Assembly: GCA_027717925.1 (NCBI GenBank)
Contig: JALLON010000184.1
Span: forward strand, 1 to 5,659
DNA from: Acidobacteria bacterium AH-259-G07
GTDB lineage: Bacteria > Acidobacteriota > UBA6911 > RPQK01 > JADFOI01
Direction: 5' to 3'
DNA length: 5,659 nucleotides
Positions 1-5,659 of the stretch are shown here, one piece after another. The notes beneath the pieces were generated by a model that saw only the letters and a list, made by a program, of their open reading frames with translations, ran no database searches and had not been told where the DNA came from. The position numbers were made by a program, and so were the translations under genes. Positions within the stretch are counted from its first letter, which is position 1. Every line of letters begins with the position of its first letter.

Positions 1-2833
1 TGGATTTGGCTTCACCGAAAAGCCAAGGGTAGAGAATTGGCTGGATGTGATATCCAAGAGAAACTTCCCGCTCCAGCTTGGAGTTTGGCGATTTTCCGCT
101 CTTGTAATCGTAAATATGACGATCTCCATCCTTCTCGTCGATGCGGTCGATGCGCCCTGAGATTTGAAGCTGGTCAAGAGCCGGGAAAGGAACCCGTTTC
201 TTGAACTCGAGCTCAATGGGAAGATCCCCACTACATGTTCCTTTCAGCACTTCTTTAAAATAGCCCTTGACGGTCGCCGCAAGTTTCACCAGTGCCGCTT
301 CACGGAACAGACGAGGGAGAATCCCTAATCGCCTTGGAAAGCAATCCGGCAATTCCCGGGCTGCTTGGTTCAGTTTTTGTGCGCTGTCACGAAGCATCTC
401 TTCGGCGATTTCTCCCAATGTCACTCTCTGATTGAGGTAGGGCTCGATCAGGCGCTCTAAGAAGTGATGAACCAGCCCTCCCCAATCCAGTGGATTCATT
501 TCCTCGGCAAATCCAAGTGGCATCAGCGGTTTCCATTTGACCAGGCGGTCAACATAGAAACGGTAAGGGCATTTAGCGAGCACCTCCAGATCTGTCACTT
601 GAACTCGCTGCTCCTCCAGTTCGGGAGCAGGTAGGGCAGCTGAAGGGATATACCCGTTCCAGGTGAGTTCTTTCGCTCTCAATTTTGCTGCGCTGAAAAG
701 GTAACTGTAAGGAATTTCTCCTGAAAACATTTGGGTGGTGTACGGCTGGATAAAGCTCAAAAAATCAGGAGGAAGAAACGAACCTGTATTCTGGTCGAGC
801 TTTAACAGATATTCTCCCTGCTGCACAGGTCCACGCGGAATTCTGTCCCAAGTTTCTTGTGTCCCGTTAACCCGATCCCAACGCTGAATGTAGCGCTGCA
901 CCCAAGGAGTAGGAGCCACGCTTCGTCCCACATCGTCACTCTCTGGGATCACCCAATGAACGTATTCGGCTGAGGTATTGAGCAGGAAGAAGAGCATTGA
1001 CATTTCGTCTGTCACATGAGACTTGATCGGTAACCGATGTCCCACGTCGCGTGCTTTCCTGACCAGACGCCTGCGTGAGGCATCTGAGAGAAGAGGATCT
1101 TCCCGGATACGTGATGGCAAGGTTCCTGAGGCTAGACCGAGAAGAACCACGGCTCTTGAGGTTAGACCGCGAGCGCGCATCAGCGGCACAAAGAGAACTC
1201 CACAGCGATCCGGTGGATCGCTCTGGATCTGATCGCCGAGAAGCTGGAGGAGGATTTCACGAAGCAGTGACTCTTTGATGGCAAGGTCTGGACGAAGAGA
1301 TTGAGTGAACTCGAGCGCTTCCACGAAGCGGTCCAGGCGCTCCGGCTCTGGAAGCCATCTTTCTCGGATCCTGTTCAGGAAGTTCGCAGCCTCCTTTGGT
1401 GTGAAGCTCCGCTCTCTTCCACCGGAGTCCTTTGTCCCCCCAAAATCCAGAATATCCTCCACCAATGCTTTTTCTTCACTCGTGAAGTGGGGAAGATTCT
1501 TCTCTTCGACCTTCGGGTTTTTCGGGTCAAGGTCAAGAACAGAGTGCCAACTTGTACCGCCCCAAAGGCCCATTTCGCGAACTTTGAATTCAAATTGATT
1601 CAGATCCACATTTCGCGCAGCGGGGACCTCAGGACAATCACGCAAATAGGCCAGAACCCACTCGGCAGGCGCCCGATCCTCCCAGATCCGGGCCAGCATC
1701 CGCAACGGACCATTTTCTGGAGTCAGTCTCACAGGGACATCAAGGATGAGAAAAGGGATGGCAAAGGCAGAAAAGATTTCCCGGATGGAATCCAAATACG
1801 GTTTGGCGTCGGGTGCCACGACCATGATCTCCTCAGGCCGAATCGGATTCTCGCTGTGATCCATCCATTGACGCACTCGAACCGCTGCAGAGATAAGCTC
1901 TGCCCGGATTCCAGAGGCGCGCTGGAAGGTCAAGAAAGAAGGCTGATCGGGAATTTCTCCCTCGGGGAAGGTAGAAAGAAAAAAGCAGGTGGGCAAATTC
2001 AGGTCCGTTTCGGTCTGGACAGCGGCGAGAGCTGTGCCTAATCGAACTTTAAGGTCCTCCAGAACAGGCTGTCCGAAATAAAAGGCAGGATGGGGTGCGT
2101 TTCCAACTTTAGCGAAAGGATAAAACAGTGTGAGGTTAATCCTCCTTCCCAAGGCGGCAACGACTTGGGCGTTGACATCGGTAAAGTCATAAAAACCATA
2201 CACGGACATTTCTGGAGTCTGTCCTGTCTCGCAGGCGAGAGAGGTCATGAGAGCTTGCTCATCGACCTGCATGATCCATTCGGGGATCCTCTGATGCTGA
2301 AGCGGCTCCCAGCGCAACTTCCGCTCCTCCAACACCCGAATCCAGCGCACATAAAGTTGAAGAGTCTCACGTTCCAAAGGAGCCAAATCAGGCTCATCCG
2401 CCAGCTCCTCCAGAATCTCTGTCTCCTCCGGGCCAAAACCTCCATCTGCAAGATCCAGGAAAGTCGGGCGCAGCAGACGATAACCGCTGGGCATACGCTG
2501 CAATCGTGCCAGAGGGGAGCTTAAAGGGAACTGCTCCACAAGTTGGAAGAGCAGAAGATCCAGAGCTGGCCCCCAGCGCTCACCGGGAATCGACCGGCTC
2601 ATCCCAGTGAGACGGCGGATGAGGCTCAGCAGCGGAACGATCCGCACCCCGGCGAAGACCGTCTCGCCTGCCCTTTGCCCCAGCTGTAGGCGCAGGTGAT
2701 TGGCAGCTGTGGAAGTAGGAACCACCACCCACTTTGGCGTCAGCGGATCTTGCCGGCAGGATTGGCGCAGACTACCTAATAATCGACCCAGCAGGGCCGC
2801 AAATGACGGCACCAAGACCAAATTACAGGCCAT
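1..2833 (-). CDS. AddB-like PD-(D/E)XK nuclease family protein, 3' end cut off by the window edge
   Basis: The first 944 residues are present, with no in-frame stop; the C-terminus is outside the window. The N-terminal part looks like a UvrD-type helicase fold that has lost its ATPase, as in AddB: no GxGKT Walker A is visible near residues 1-54. Helicase-like segments remain: VVVPTS (36-41), VYGFYDFT (211-218), MVVAPD (337-342) and ARGL followed by VVLLGL (554-567). The C-terminal nuclease motifs are clear: Cys755 in AKCPYRFYV (first Fe-S ligand), GGLVHHFLE with His789, GRIDRID with Asp896, YDYKSGK with Asp909 and Lys911, and QPILYPWL (931-938). AddB's other three Cys ligands follow these motifs, so they should lie outside the window. 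AddB with AddA resects double-strand breaks for RecA loading; addA is expected downstream. The ATG follows an in-frame TGA; only a weak GAGAG, 3 nt away, precedes it. Family confidence is high; strict AddB orthology is inferred. Confidence 0.88.
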   Translation of the reverse strand, partial: MACNLVLVPSFAALLGRLLGSLRQSCRQDPLTPKWVVVPTSTAANHLRLQLGQRAGETVFAGVRIVPLLSLIRRLTGMSRSIPGERWGPALDLLLFQLVEQFPLSSPLARLQRMPSGYRLLRPTFLDLADGGFGPEETEILEELADEPDLAPLERETLQLYVRWIRVLEERKLRWEPLQHQRIPEWIMQVDEQALMTSLACETGQTPEMSVYGFYDFTDVNAQVVAALGRRINLTLFYPFAKVGNAPHPAFYFGQPVLEDLKVRLGTALAAVQTETDLNLPTCFFLSTFPEGEIPDQPSFLTFQRASGIRAELISAAVRVRQWMDHSENPIRPEEIMVVAPDAKPYLDSIREIFSAFAIPFLILDVPVRLTPENGPLRMLARIWEDRAPAEWVLAYLRDCPEVPAARNVDLNQFEFKVREMGLWGGTSWHSVLDLDPKNPKVEEKNLPHFTSEEKALVEDILDFGGTKDSGGRERSFTPKEAANFLNRIRERWLPEPERLDRFVEALEFTQSLRPDLAIKESLLREILLQLLGDQIQSDPPDRCGVLFVPLMRARGLTSRAVVLLGLASGTLPSRIREDPLLSDASRRRLVRKARDVGHRLPIKSHVTDEMSMLFFLLNTSAEYVHWVIPESDDVGRSVAPTPWVQRYIQRWDRVNGTQETWDRIPRGPVQQGEYLLKLDQNTGSFLPPDFLSFIQPYTTQMFSGEIPYSYLFSAAKLRAKELTWNGYIPSAALPAPELEEQRVQVTDLEVLAKCPYRFYVDRLVKWKPLMPLGFAEEMNPLDWGGLVHHFLERLIEPYLNQRVTLGEIAEEMLRDSAQKLNQAARELPDCFPRRLGILPRLFREAALVKLAATVKGYFKEVLKGTCSGDLPIELEFKKRVPFPALDQLQISGRIDRIDEKDGDRHIYDYKSGKSPNSKLEREVSLGYHIQPILYPWLFGEAKS

Positions 2834-2869
2834 GTGCTCTCACTTTCACTCCAAAACTGTTTCTATCCA

Positions 2870-2905
2870 GTAGATTTCCAAGCCCGAACTAAACTGGAAA
2901 TTTAC
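2870..2905. repeat. Imperfect inverted repeat upstream of the nuclease gene
   Basis: GTAGATTTCCA (2870-2880) and TGGAAATTTAC (2895-2905) are inverted copies with one mismatch and a 14-nt spacer. The nearer arm is 37 nt before the nuclease start codon, where an operator or leader hairpin could lie. No convincing promoter hexamers can be assigned around it, and it may be chance. Confidence 0.35.
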
Positions 2906-2939
2906 CAGTCTACTCTGACTCGATCCAGGCGCTCTCCCG

Positions 2940-2960
2940 AGCGGGGGTCTGACCCCCGCT
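2940..2960. repeat. 21-bp palindrome sharing the GGTCTGACCCCC core
   Basis: Ten-base arms AGCGGGGGTC and GACCCCCGCT surround a single central T. It sits 5 nt past the CMD stop codon. Twelve bases (2946-2957) are identical to 4205-4216 in the large hairpin. A smaller stem, CGCTC-TCCC-GAGCG (2930-2943), overlaps one side and could compete with it. No T-run follows on the minus strand, so a standard intrinsic terminator is unlikely. Interpreted as a short or solitary REP-like unit. Confidence 0.75.
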
Positions 2961-2965
2961 TGCCT

Positions 2966-3331
2966 TTATTCGAGCTCCTTGTAGACTTCGTCGACCAGAG
3001 CGATTGCTTCCCAGGCGGCGGGAAAACCAGCATAGGGAGCGATGTGGAGAAGTGTCTCCAGGAGTTCCTCTCGAGTGGCTCCGTTTCTGTGCGCCATTCG
3101 GATATTCAGCTCCAACGCACGATTTCGTCCGAGTGCAGCTAGAGCCGAAATTGTGCACAAACTTTTGATTTTGCGATCCAGCTGGGGGCGGGCCCAGACT
3201 TCACCGGCCAAAAAACCGACCACGTACTTTTCGAAGTCCGGACAGATTTCTTCCCAGCTTTGGCGGACCTCTCGTGCCCCTTTTGCTCCCAGCATTTCAT
3301 CCAAGATTTTCAATCCGCGATCTCTATTCAT
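2966..3331 (-). CDS. Carboxymuconolactone decarboxylase family protein (PcaC-like)
   Basis: This 121-residue cytoplasmic protein spans a single CMD domain, about the length of PcaC. Family hallmarks are FEKYVVGFLAGEVWARPQLD (33-52), the helix SLCTISALAALGR (57-69), NGATREELLETLLH (83-96) and YAGFPAAWEAI (100-110). PcaC acts on 4-carboxymuconolactone in the beta-ketoadipate pathway, but no other pca gene is in the window. Two points argue against naming it pcaC: the HxxxAxxxG position usually holding His is Asn76 (NIRMAHRNG), and there is no CxxC, so it is not an AhpD-type peroxidase either. The ATG at 3331 is chosen because AAGGAG lies 4 nt upstream; an in-frame TTG 33 nt earlier would add 11 residues that do not resemble the family. 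The gene starts 29 nt after the SDR stop, so the two are probably co-transcribed. Function beyond the family is unknown. Confidence 0.9.
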   Translation of the reverse strand: MNRDRGLKILDEMLGAKGAREVRQSWEEICPDFEKYVVGFLAGEVWARPQLDRKIKSLCTISALAALGRNRALELNIRMAHRNGATREELLETLLHIAPYAGFPAAWEAIALVDEVYKELE

Positions 3332-3335
3332 AGTG

Positions 3336-3341
3336 CTCCTT
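3336..3341 (-). promoter_or_regulatory. Ribosome binding site of the CMD-family gene
   Basis: AAGGAG on the minus strand, 4 nt before the ATG at 3331. It decides the start in favour of this ATG over the in-frame TTG at 3364, which abuts the upstream SDR stop codon and has no such signal. Confidence 0.8.
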
Positions 3342-3360
3342 CGAAAAAATTGAGACTGAC

Positions 3361-4122
3361 TCAAAGTTTGTAGCCACCACAGACGCGTATCGCCTGCCCG
3401 GTGATGTTTCTGGCAGCACTGGAAGCCAAAAACAGTACCAGAGCAACAACGTCATTAGAACTCACCATCTGCTCAAGGGCGGCACGCTTTTTAAACTCTT
3501 CTTCGACCGCTCTTTTGGTTCGCCCTTCCGCTTCAGCCCGGTGAGTGATGACGCGGTCCATCCGCTCCCCTTTCACCGGACCCGGGCAGACGGCATTCAC
3601 ACGCACTTTGTAAGGTCCAAGTTCCACCGCCCGGGTCTCGGTCAGGGCAATCAACCCGCCTTTGGAAACGGCGTAGGGGCTGCGCAGAGGATAGGCCTGT
3701 ACCCCTGCCACCGACGAGATGTGAATGATGCAGCCAGAACGGCGAGACATCATGTGAGGAGCGATGGCACGATCGCACAAAAAAGCGCCCGTCAGGTTCA
3801 CCTTGATGGTACCCTCCCACTCAGACGGAAAAACTTCCACCAGTGGTGCGGTAGGACCTTCAATACCCGCATTGTTGACCAGAACGTCGATCTGTCCCCA
3901 TCTTTCCAACACCTGTTCAACGGCCTTCTCCACCTGGGCAGGGTCTGTCAGGTCAAGAAATATATCCAGGGCCTGTTCCCCTTGTTGGCAAATTTCCGCG
4001 GCAGTTTCAGTGGTCCCTTCGATTCCGGTGACGGCAATACGGTACCCTTCCGAGCTAAAGGCCAGGGCCATCTCTTTTCCCAGGCCCTTACCGGCGCCGG
4101 TGATGAAAACAACCGGTGGCAT
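3361..4122 (-). CDS. SDR family NAD(P)-dependent oxidoreductase
   Basis: A 253-residue classical short-chain dehydrogenase, the family's typical length, expected to interconvert a hydroxyl and a carbonyl group in the cytoplasm. The dinucleotide-binding motif TGAGKGLG is at residues 8-15, DLTD at 57-60 and NNAG at 83-86. The catalytic tetrad is Asn109 (KVNL), Ser137 (HISS), Tyr150 and Lys154 (YAVSK). The PG motif (PGPVKGERMDRVI, 180-192) and ITGQAIRV (240-247) follow. Oddities: the end of beta strand 2 reads AVTGIE, with no Asp at the usual NAD-selecting position, and the usual VDGG near the C-terminus is VCGG (Cys248). Cofactor preference and substrate are therefore open. The ATG at 4122 places the Rossmann motif at the usual depth; the longer reading from GTG at 4200 adds 26 residues encoded mostly by a hairpin repeat. 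No Shine-Dalgarno sequence is visible. The CMD gene follows 29 nt downstream, suggesting a shared transcript. Confidence 0.93.
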   Translation of the reverse strand: MPPVVFITGAGKGLGKEMALAFSSEGYRIAVTGIEGTTETAAEICQQGEQALDIFLDLTDPAQVEKAVEQVLERWGQIDVLVNNAGIEGPTAPLVEVFPSEWEGTIKVNLTGAFLCDRAIAPHMMSRRSGCIIHISSVAGVQAYPLRSPYAVSKGGLIALTETRAVELGPYKVRVNAVCPGPVKGERMDRVITHRAEAEGRTKRAVEEEFKKRAALEQMVSSNDVVALVLFLASSAARNITGQAIRVCGGYKL

Positions 4123-4128
4123 AAATCG

Positions 4129-4134
4129 ATTATA
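4129..4134 (-). promoter_or_regulatory. Candidate -10 box for a leaderless SDR transcript
   Basis: A perfect TATAAT on the minus strand ends 6 nt before the SDR ATG (TATAATCGATTTATG), so transcription from it would begin at or beside the start codon. This fits the absence of a ribosome binding site. No convincing -35 box is found 16-18 nt upstream, where the sequence is C/T-rich repeat edge, and there is no TGn extension. It could be chance. Confidence 0.4.
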
Positions 4135-4136
4135 AG

Positions 4137-4158
4137 AGAAAGGGGGTAGAAAGGGGAT
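4137..4158. repeat. Tandem 11-nt direct repeat at the edge of the hairpin element
   Basis: Two adjacent units, AGAAAGGGGGT (4137-4147) and AGAAAGGGGAT (4148-4158), differ at one base. The second unit is the outer end of the left hairpin arm. The first is identical to the outer end of the opposite arm read on the other strand (4221-4211). It looks like a duplicated element edge. Confidence 0.7.
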
Positions 4159-4221
4159 CAGACCTTGAGTTTTTCGTTTTTGAGTCCAAAAACGAAACAC
4201 TCAAGGTCTGACCCCCTTTCT
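4148..4221. repeat. 74-bp hairpin (REP-like palindromic element) between symporter and SDR genes
   Basis: The arms at 4148-4181 and 4188-4221 are inverted copies with 32 of 34 positions matching and a 6-nt loop, GAGTCC. The mismatched pairs are 4157/4212 and 4171/4198; in the minus-strand transcript the first becomes a G-U wobble. The arm holds GGTCTGACCCCC (4205-4216), and its near copy GGTCTGATCCCC is in the other arm. The same core occurs in the palindrome at 2940-2960. The right arm starts exactly at a codon boundary of the symporter and supplies its last six codons plus the TGA. In the direction of transcription no T-run follows the stem, so it is not a textbook terminator, though so long an RNA hairpin could stabilise the upstream mRNA or reduce read-through. 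Similarity to REP elements mobilised by REP-associated transposases is inferred from form. Confidence 0.85.
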
Positions 4222-5643
4222 GAGCAGTGCCACGAGTTCACGAGGTGATGGGAGAAGGATGACAGCCAACGCAACAACAAAAGGAAACACCCTTTCCATC
4301 GCTCCTCCTTGAGTTTCTGCAAAGGAGTAGGCGAGCACGCTAAGAGAAAAGCCTAAAACCATCGCCGCCAGGCTGCGCCCCGGTGAAACCACTCCTCGCA
4401 GGGCGGTGACTACGAGCAGTGGACCAAAGGCGGCTCCCATGGCCGTCCAGGCGAAGAGGACGGTGGCAAAGATCTCCCGACTGCCAAGAAGTGCAGCCAA
4501 AACCGCACCGAGACTGAGCACTAAGACAACTACTCGAGACCGCAGCAGAAGGCTTCCAGCTGTGGGACCTCCCAGTCTCAGATCATGGGTAACCGAAGAG
4601 GCAGCTACCAGCAGTTGGCTGTCGGCAGTTGACATGATAGCAGAGAGAACCGCAGCCAACATGACTCCCGAAAGAACGGCGGGGAAAAGCTGGTTGGCGG
4701 CCACGATAAACACGACTTCCGGGTCCAAAAGCTGGGGATAAAGGATGCGTCCACACAGACCCAACAGAAGCATTCCGGAGTAGACGACGACGGCCCAGCC
4801 AATGGCAATCAGCTGAGCACGCCGTAAAGATGCTGATCCTTCGCGCAGTGCCATGAATCGATTCACCACGTGAGGCTGGCCTGGATAGCCAAGGCCGATC
4901 CCGAGAAGCCCCAGGATGAACCCAAGCCCGGCCATCGGCGCCAAATTGCGGGTCAAACTCAAGTAGCCTCCGCTTTCCAACTGACTGAGTCCCGTCAGGA
5001 AGCCGCTCGGTCCACCTATTGCTGCCAAAGCAGCCAAGGGAAGGATCAAAGAGGTCCCTGCCATCACCAGCCCCTGGAGCGTGTCGGTCAAGCTGACCGC
5101 CCAGAACCCTCCCAGGAGTGTGTAGAGAACCACCACACCACTGCCCACCAGGATGCTGGCGGTTAAGGAAAGCCCAAAAGTCTCACTGAAGGCCTTCCCC
5201 GCCCCTTGAAATTGTGAGGCCACATAAGTACCCAGGGAAACCAAGACAATGAACGAGGCCACCCTGGAAAGGGTCCAACTCAGAGGGCGCTCTGGCGGTC
5301 CCGCCAGAACTTCGGTGACTGTTAATGCTCCACTGCGGTGACTGAGCCGCTGTAAGGCGGGAGCCAGTACGTACCAATTCAAAACAAAGCCGCCAACGCA
5401 AGCTGGAAAGAGCCAGAGCGCGGAAAACCCCCAGGCATAGGCGGCTCCACTCACTCCAAGCAGTGTCCAGGCGGAAGAGGAACTGGCCGAGGCGCTAAGA
5501 GCGGCTACTGTGGGTCCCAGAGCGCGACCGCCCAAAAAGAAATCCAATCCGTCACGGGTTTTCCTCTTAGCCAGGACGCCAATCACAATTAGCGTCACCT
5601 TGTAAGCGATCAGGGTAATGAGAACGGCGGCTTCTCGGGTCAC
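4201..5643 (-). CDS. PutP-like sodium:solute symporter (SSS family)
   Basis: A 480-residue inner-membrane protein with about 13 predicted transmembrane helices (first near 6-25, last near 450-466), close in length to E. coli PutP (about 502). It should couple Na+ entry to uptake of an organic solute. Signatures are DFFLGGRALGP (34-44), SLTDTLQ (184-190, Asp187 as in PutP), GLGYPGQPHVVNRFMA (250-265) and AIMSTADSQLL (335-345). Na2-site positions Ala53, Ala335, Ser338 and Thr339 match PutP. Departures: PutP's Asp55 is Ser55 here (ASSSSAW), and the Trp of LGWGLGY is Ile249, although Tyr140 is kept; proline is therefore not assured as substrate. The start is GTG, with an in-frame TGA two codons upstream and no visible ribosome binding site. 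Starting at the next in-frame GTG (Val16) would cut into helix 1. The last six residues, RKGVRP, are encoded by the hairpin arm. The SDR start codon is 78 nt downstream. Confidence 0.92.
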   Translation of the reverse strand: MTREAAVLITLIAYKVTLIVIGVLAKRKTRDGLDFFLGGRALGPTVAALSASASSSSAWTLLGVSGAAYAWGFSALWLFPACVGGFVLNWYVLAPALQRLSHRSGALTVTEVLAGPPERPLSWTLSRVASFIVLVSLGTYVASQFQGAGKAFSETFGLSLTASILVGSGVVVLYTLLGGFWAVSLTDTLQGLVMAGTSLILPLAALAAIGGPSGFLTGLSQLESGGYLSLTRNLAPMAGLGFILGLLGIGLGYPGQPHVVNRFMALREGSASLRRAQLIAIGWAVVVYSGMLLLGLCGRILYPQLLDPEVVFIVAANQLFPAVLSGVMLAAVLSAIMSTADSQLLVAASSVTHDLRLGGPTAGSLLLRSRVVVLVLSLGAVLAALLGSREIFATVLFAWTAMGAAFGPLLVVTALRGVVSPGRSLAAMVLGFSLSVLAYSFAETQGGAMERVFPFVVALAVILLPSPRELVALLRKGVRP

Positions 5644-5658
5644 GGATCACACGGATTT
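5641..5658. repeat. Short tandem repeat overlapping the symporter start codon
   Basis: On the minus strand ATCCGTG occurs twice, separated by TG (ATCCGTGTGATCCGTG). The final GTG of the second copy is the proposed symporter start. Only 16 nt upstream of the start are in the window, so the extent of the repeat and the promoter cannot be judged. Confidence 0.5.
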
Positions 5659-5659
5659 A

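Noticed and set aside
1301..2041. 246-residue plus-strand open frame
   Set aside because: It lies antisense to the nuclease, whose domains are recognisable throughout; its translation is Arg/Pro/His-rich and shows no family motif.
2940..2960. Short palindrome as an intrinsic terminator after CMD
   Set aside because: The stem is GC-rich, but it is followed by CGGGAGAGCG on the minus strand rather than T residues.
3332..3364. TTG start for the CMD gene
   Set aside because: AAGGAG is positioned for the ATG at 3331, and the extra 11 residues do not match the family.
3541..4149. 202-residue plus-strand open frame
   Set aside because: It is antisense to the SDR gene, has no recognisable motif, and runs into the hairpin repeat.
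4123..4200. GTG start at 4200 for the SDR, adding 26 residues
   Set aside because: The extra residues are mostly translated from the hairpin arm, have no ribosome binding site and are unlike SDR N-termini; ATG at 4122 puts TGxGxGxG at the normal depth.
4148..4221. Large hairpin as a standard intrinsic terminator
   Set aside because: No T-run follows the stem on the minus strand; the downstream sequence is ACCCCCTTTCTC.
4870..5166. 98-residue plus-strand open frame
   Set aside because: It is antisense to conserved symporter helices; the Gln/His-rich translation is typical of a shadow frame.

Overview
All four genes in this 5.7 kb window lie on the minus strand. In transcription order they are a PutP-like sodium:solute symporter (5643-4201), a classical short-chain dehydrogenase/reductase (SDR; 4122-3361), a small PcaC-like carboxymuconolactone decarboxylase (CMD) family protein (3331-2966), and the first 944 residues of a large AddB-like PD-(D/E)XK nuclease (2833 to the left edge, where it runs out of the window). 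Nearly all of the sequence is coding. No RNA gene, CRISPR array, transposase or phage gene is visible.

The source looks like a free-living bacterium of moderately high GC. The gene families (SSS transporter, SDR, CMD, AddAB-type end-resection nuclease) are bacterial but spread over many phyla, so no taxon is assigned. Intergenic palindromes with a GGTCTGACCCCC core and a tandem ATCCGTG motif resemble repeats I recall from environmental bacteria such as Acidobacteriota or Deltaproteobacteria-like lineages, but that is a weak hint.

The SDR and CMD genes form a tight pair (29 nt gap, clear AAGGAG ribosome binding site on the second) and probably share a transcript. Together with the transporter they may form a small catabolic group: uptake of an organic solute, oxidation or reduction of a hydroxyl/carbonyl, and a CMD step of unknown chemistry. 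No substrate can be named, because the transporter lacks two positions important in PutP, and the CMD protein has Asn where the family usually has His. The nuclease gene, 132 nt further on, is a DNA repair gene and probably a separate unit; its partner addA would be expected beyond the left edge.

The most distinctive non-coding structure is a 74-bp hairpin at 4148-4221 (34-bp arms, 32 of 34 paired, 6-nt loop) between the symporter and SDR genes. One arm encodes the last six residues and the stop codon of the symporter. A second palindrome with the same core lies between the CMD and nuclease genes (2940-2960). The symporter start codon also lies in a short direct repeat, so both ends of that gene fall in repeat-like sequence. 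The SDR has no visible ribosome binding site but has TATAAT six bases before its ATG, the layout of a leaderless transcript. I see no clearly new biological system here.
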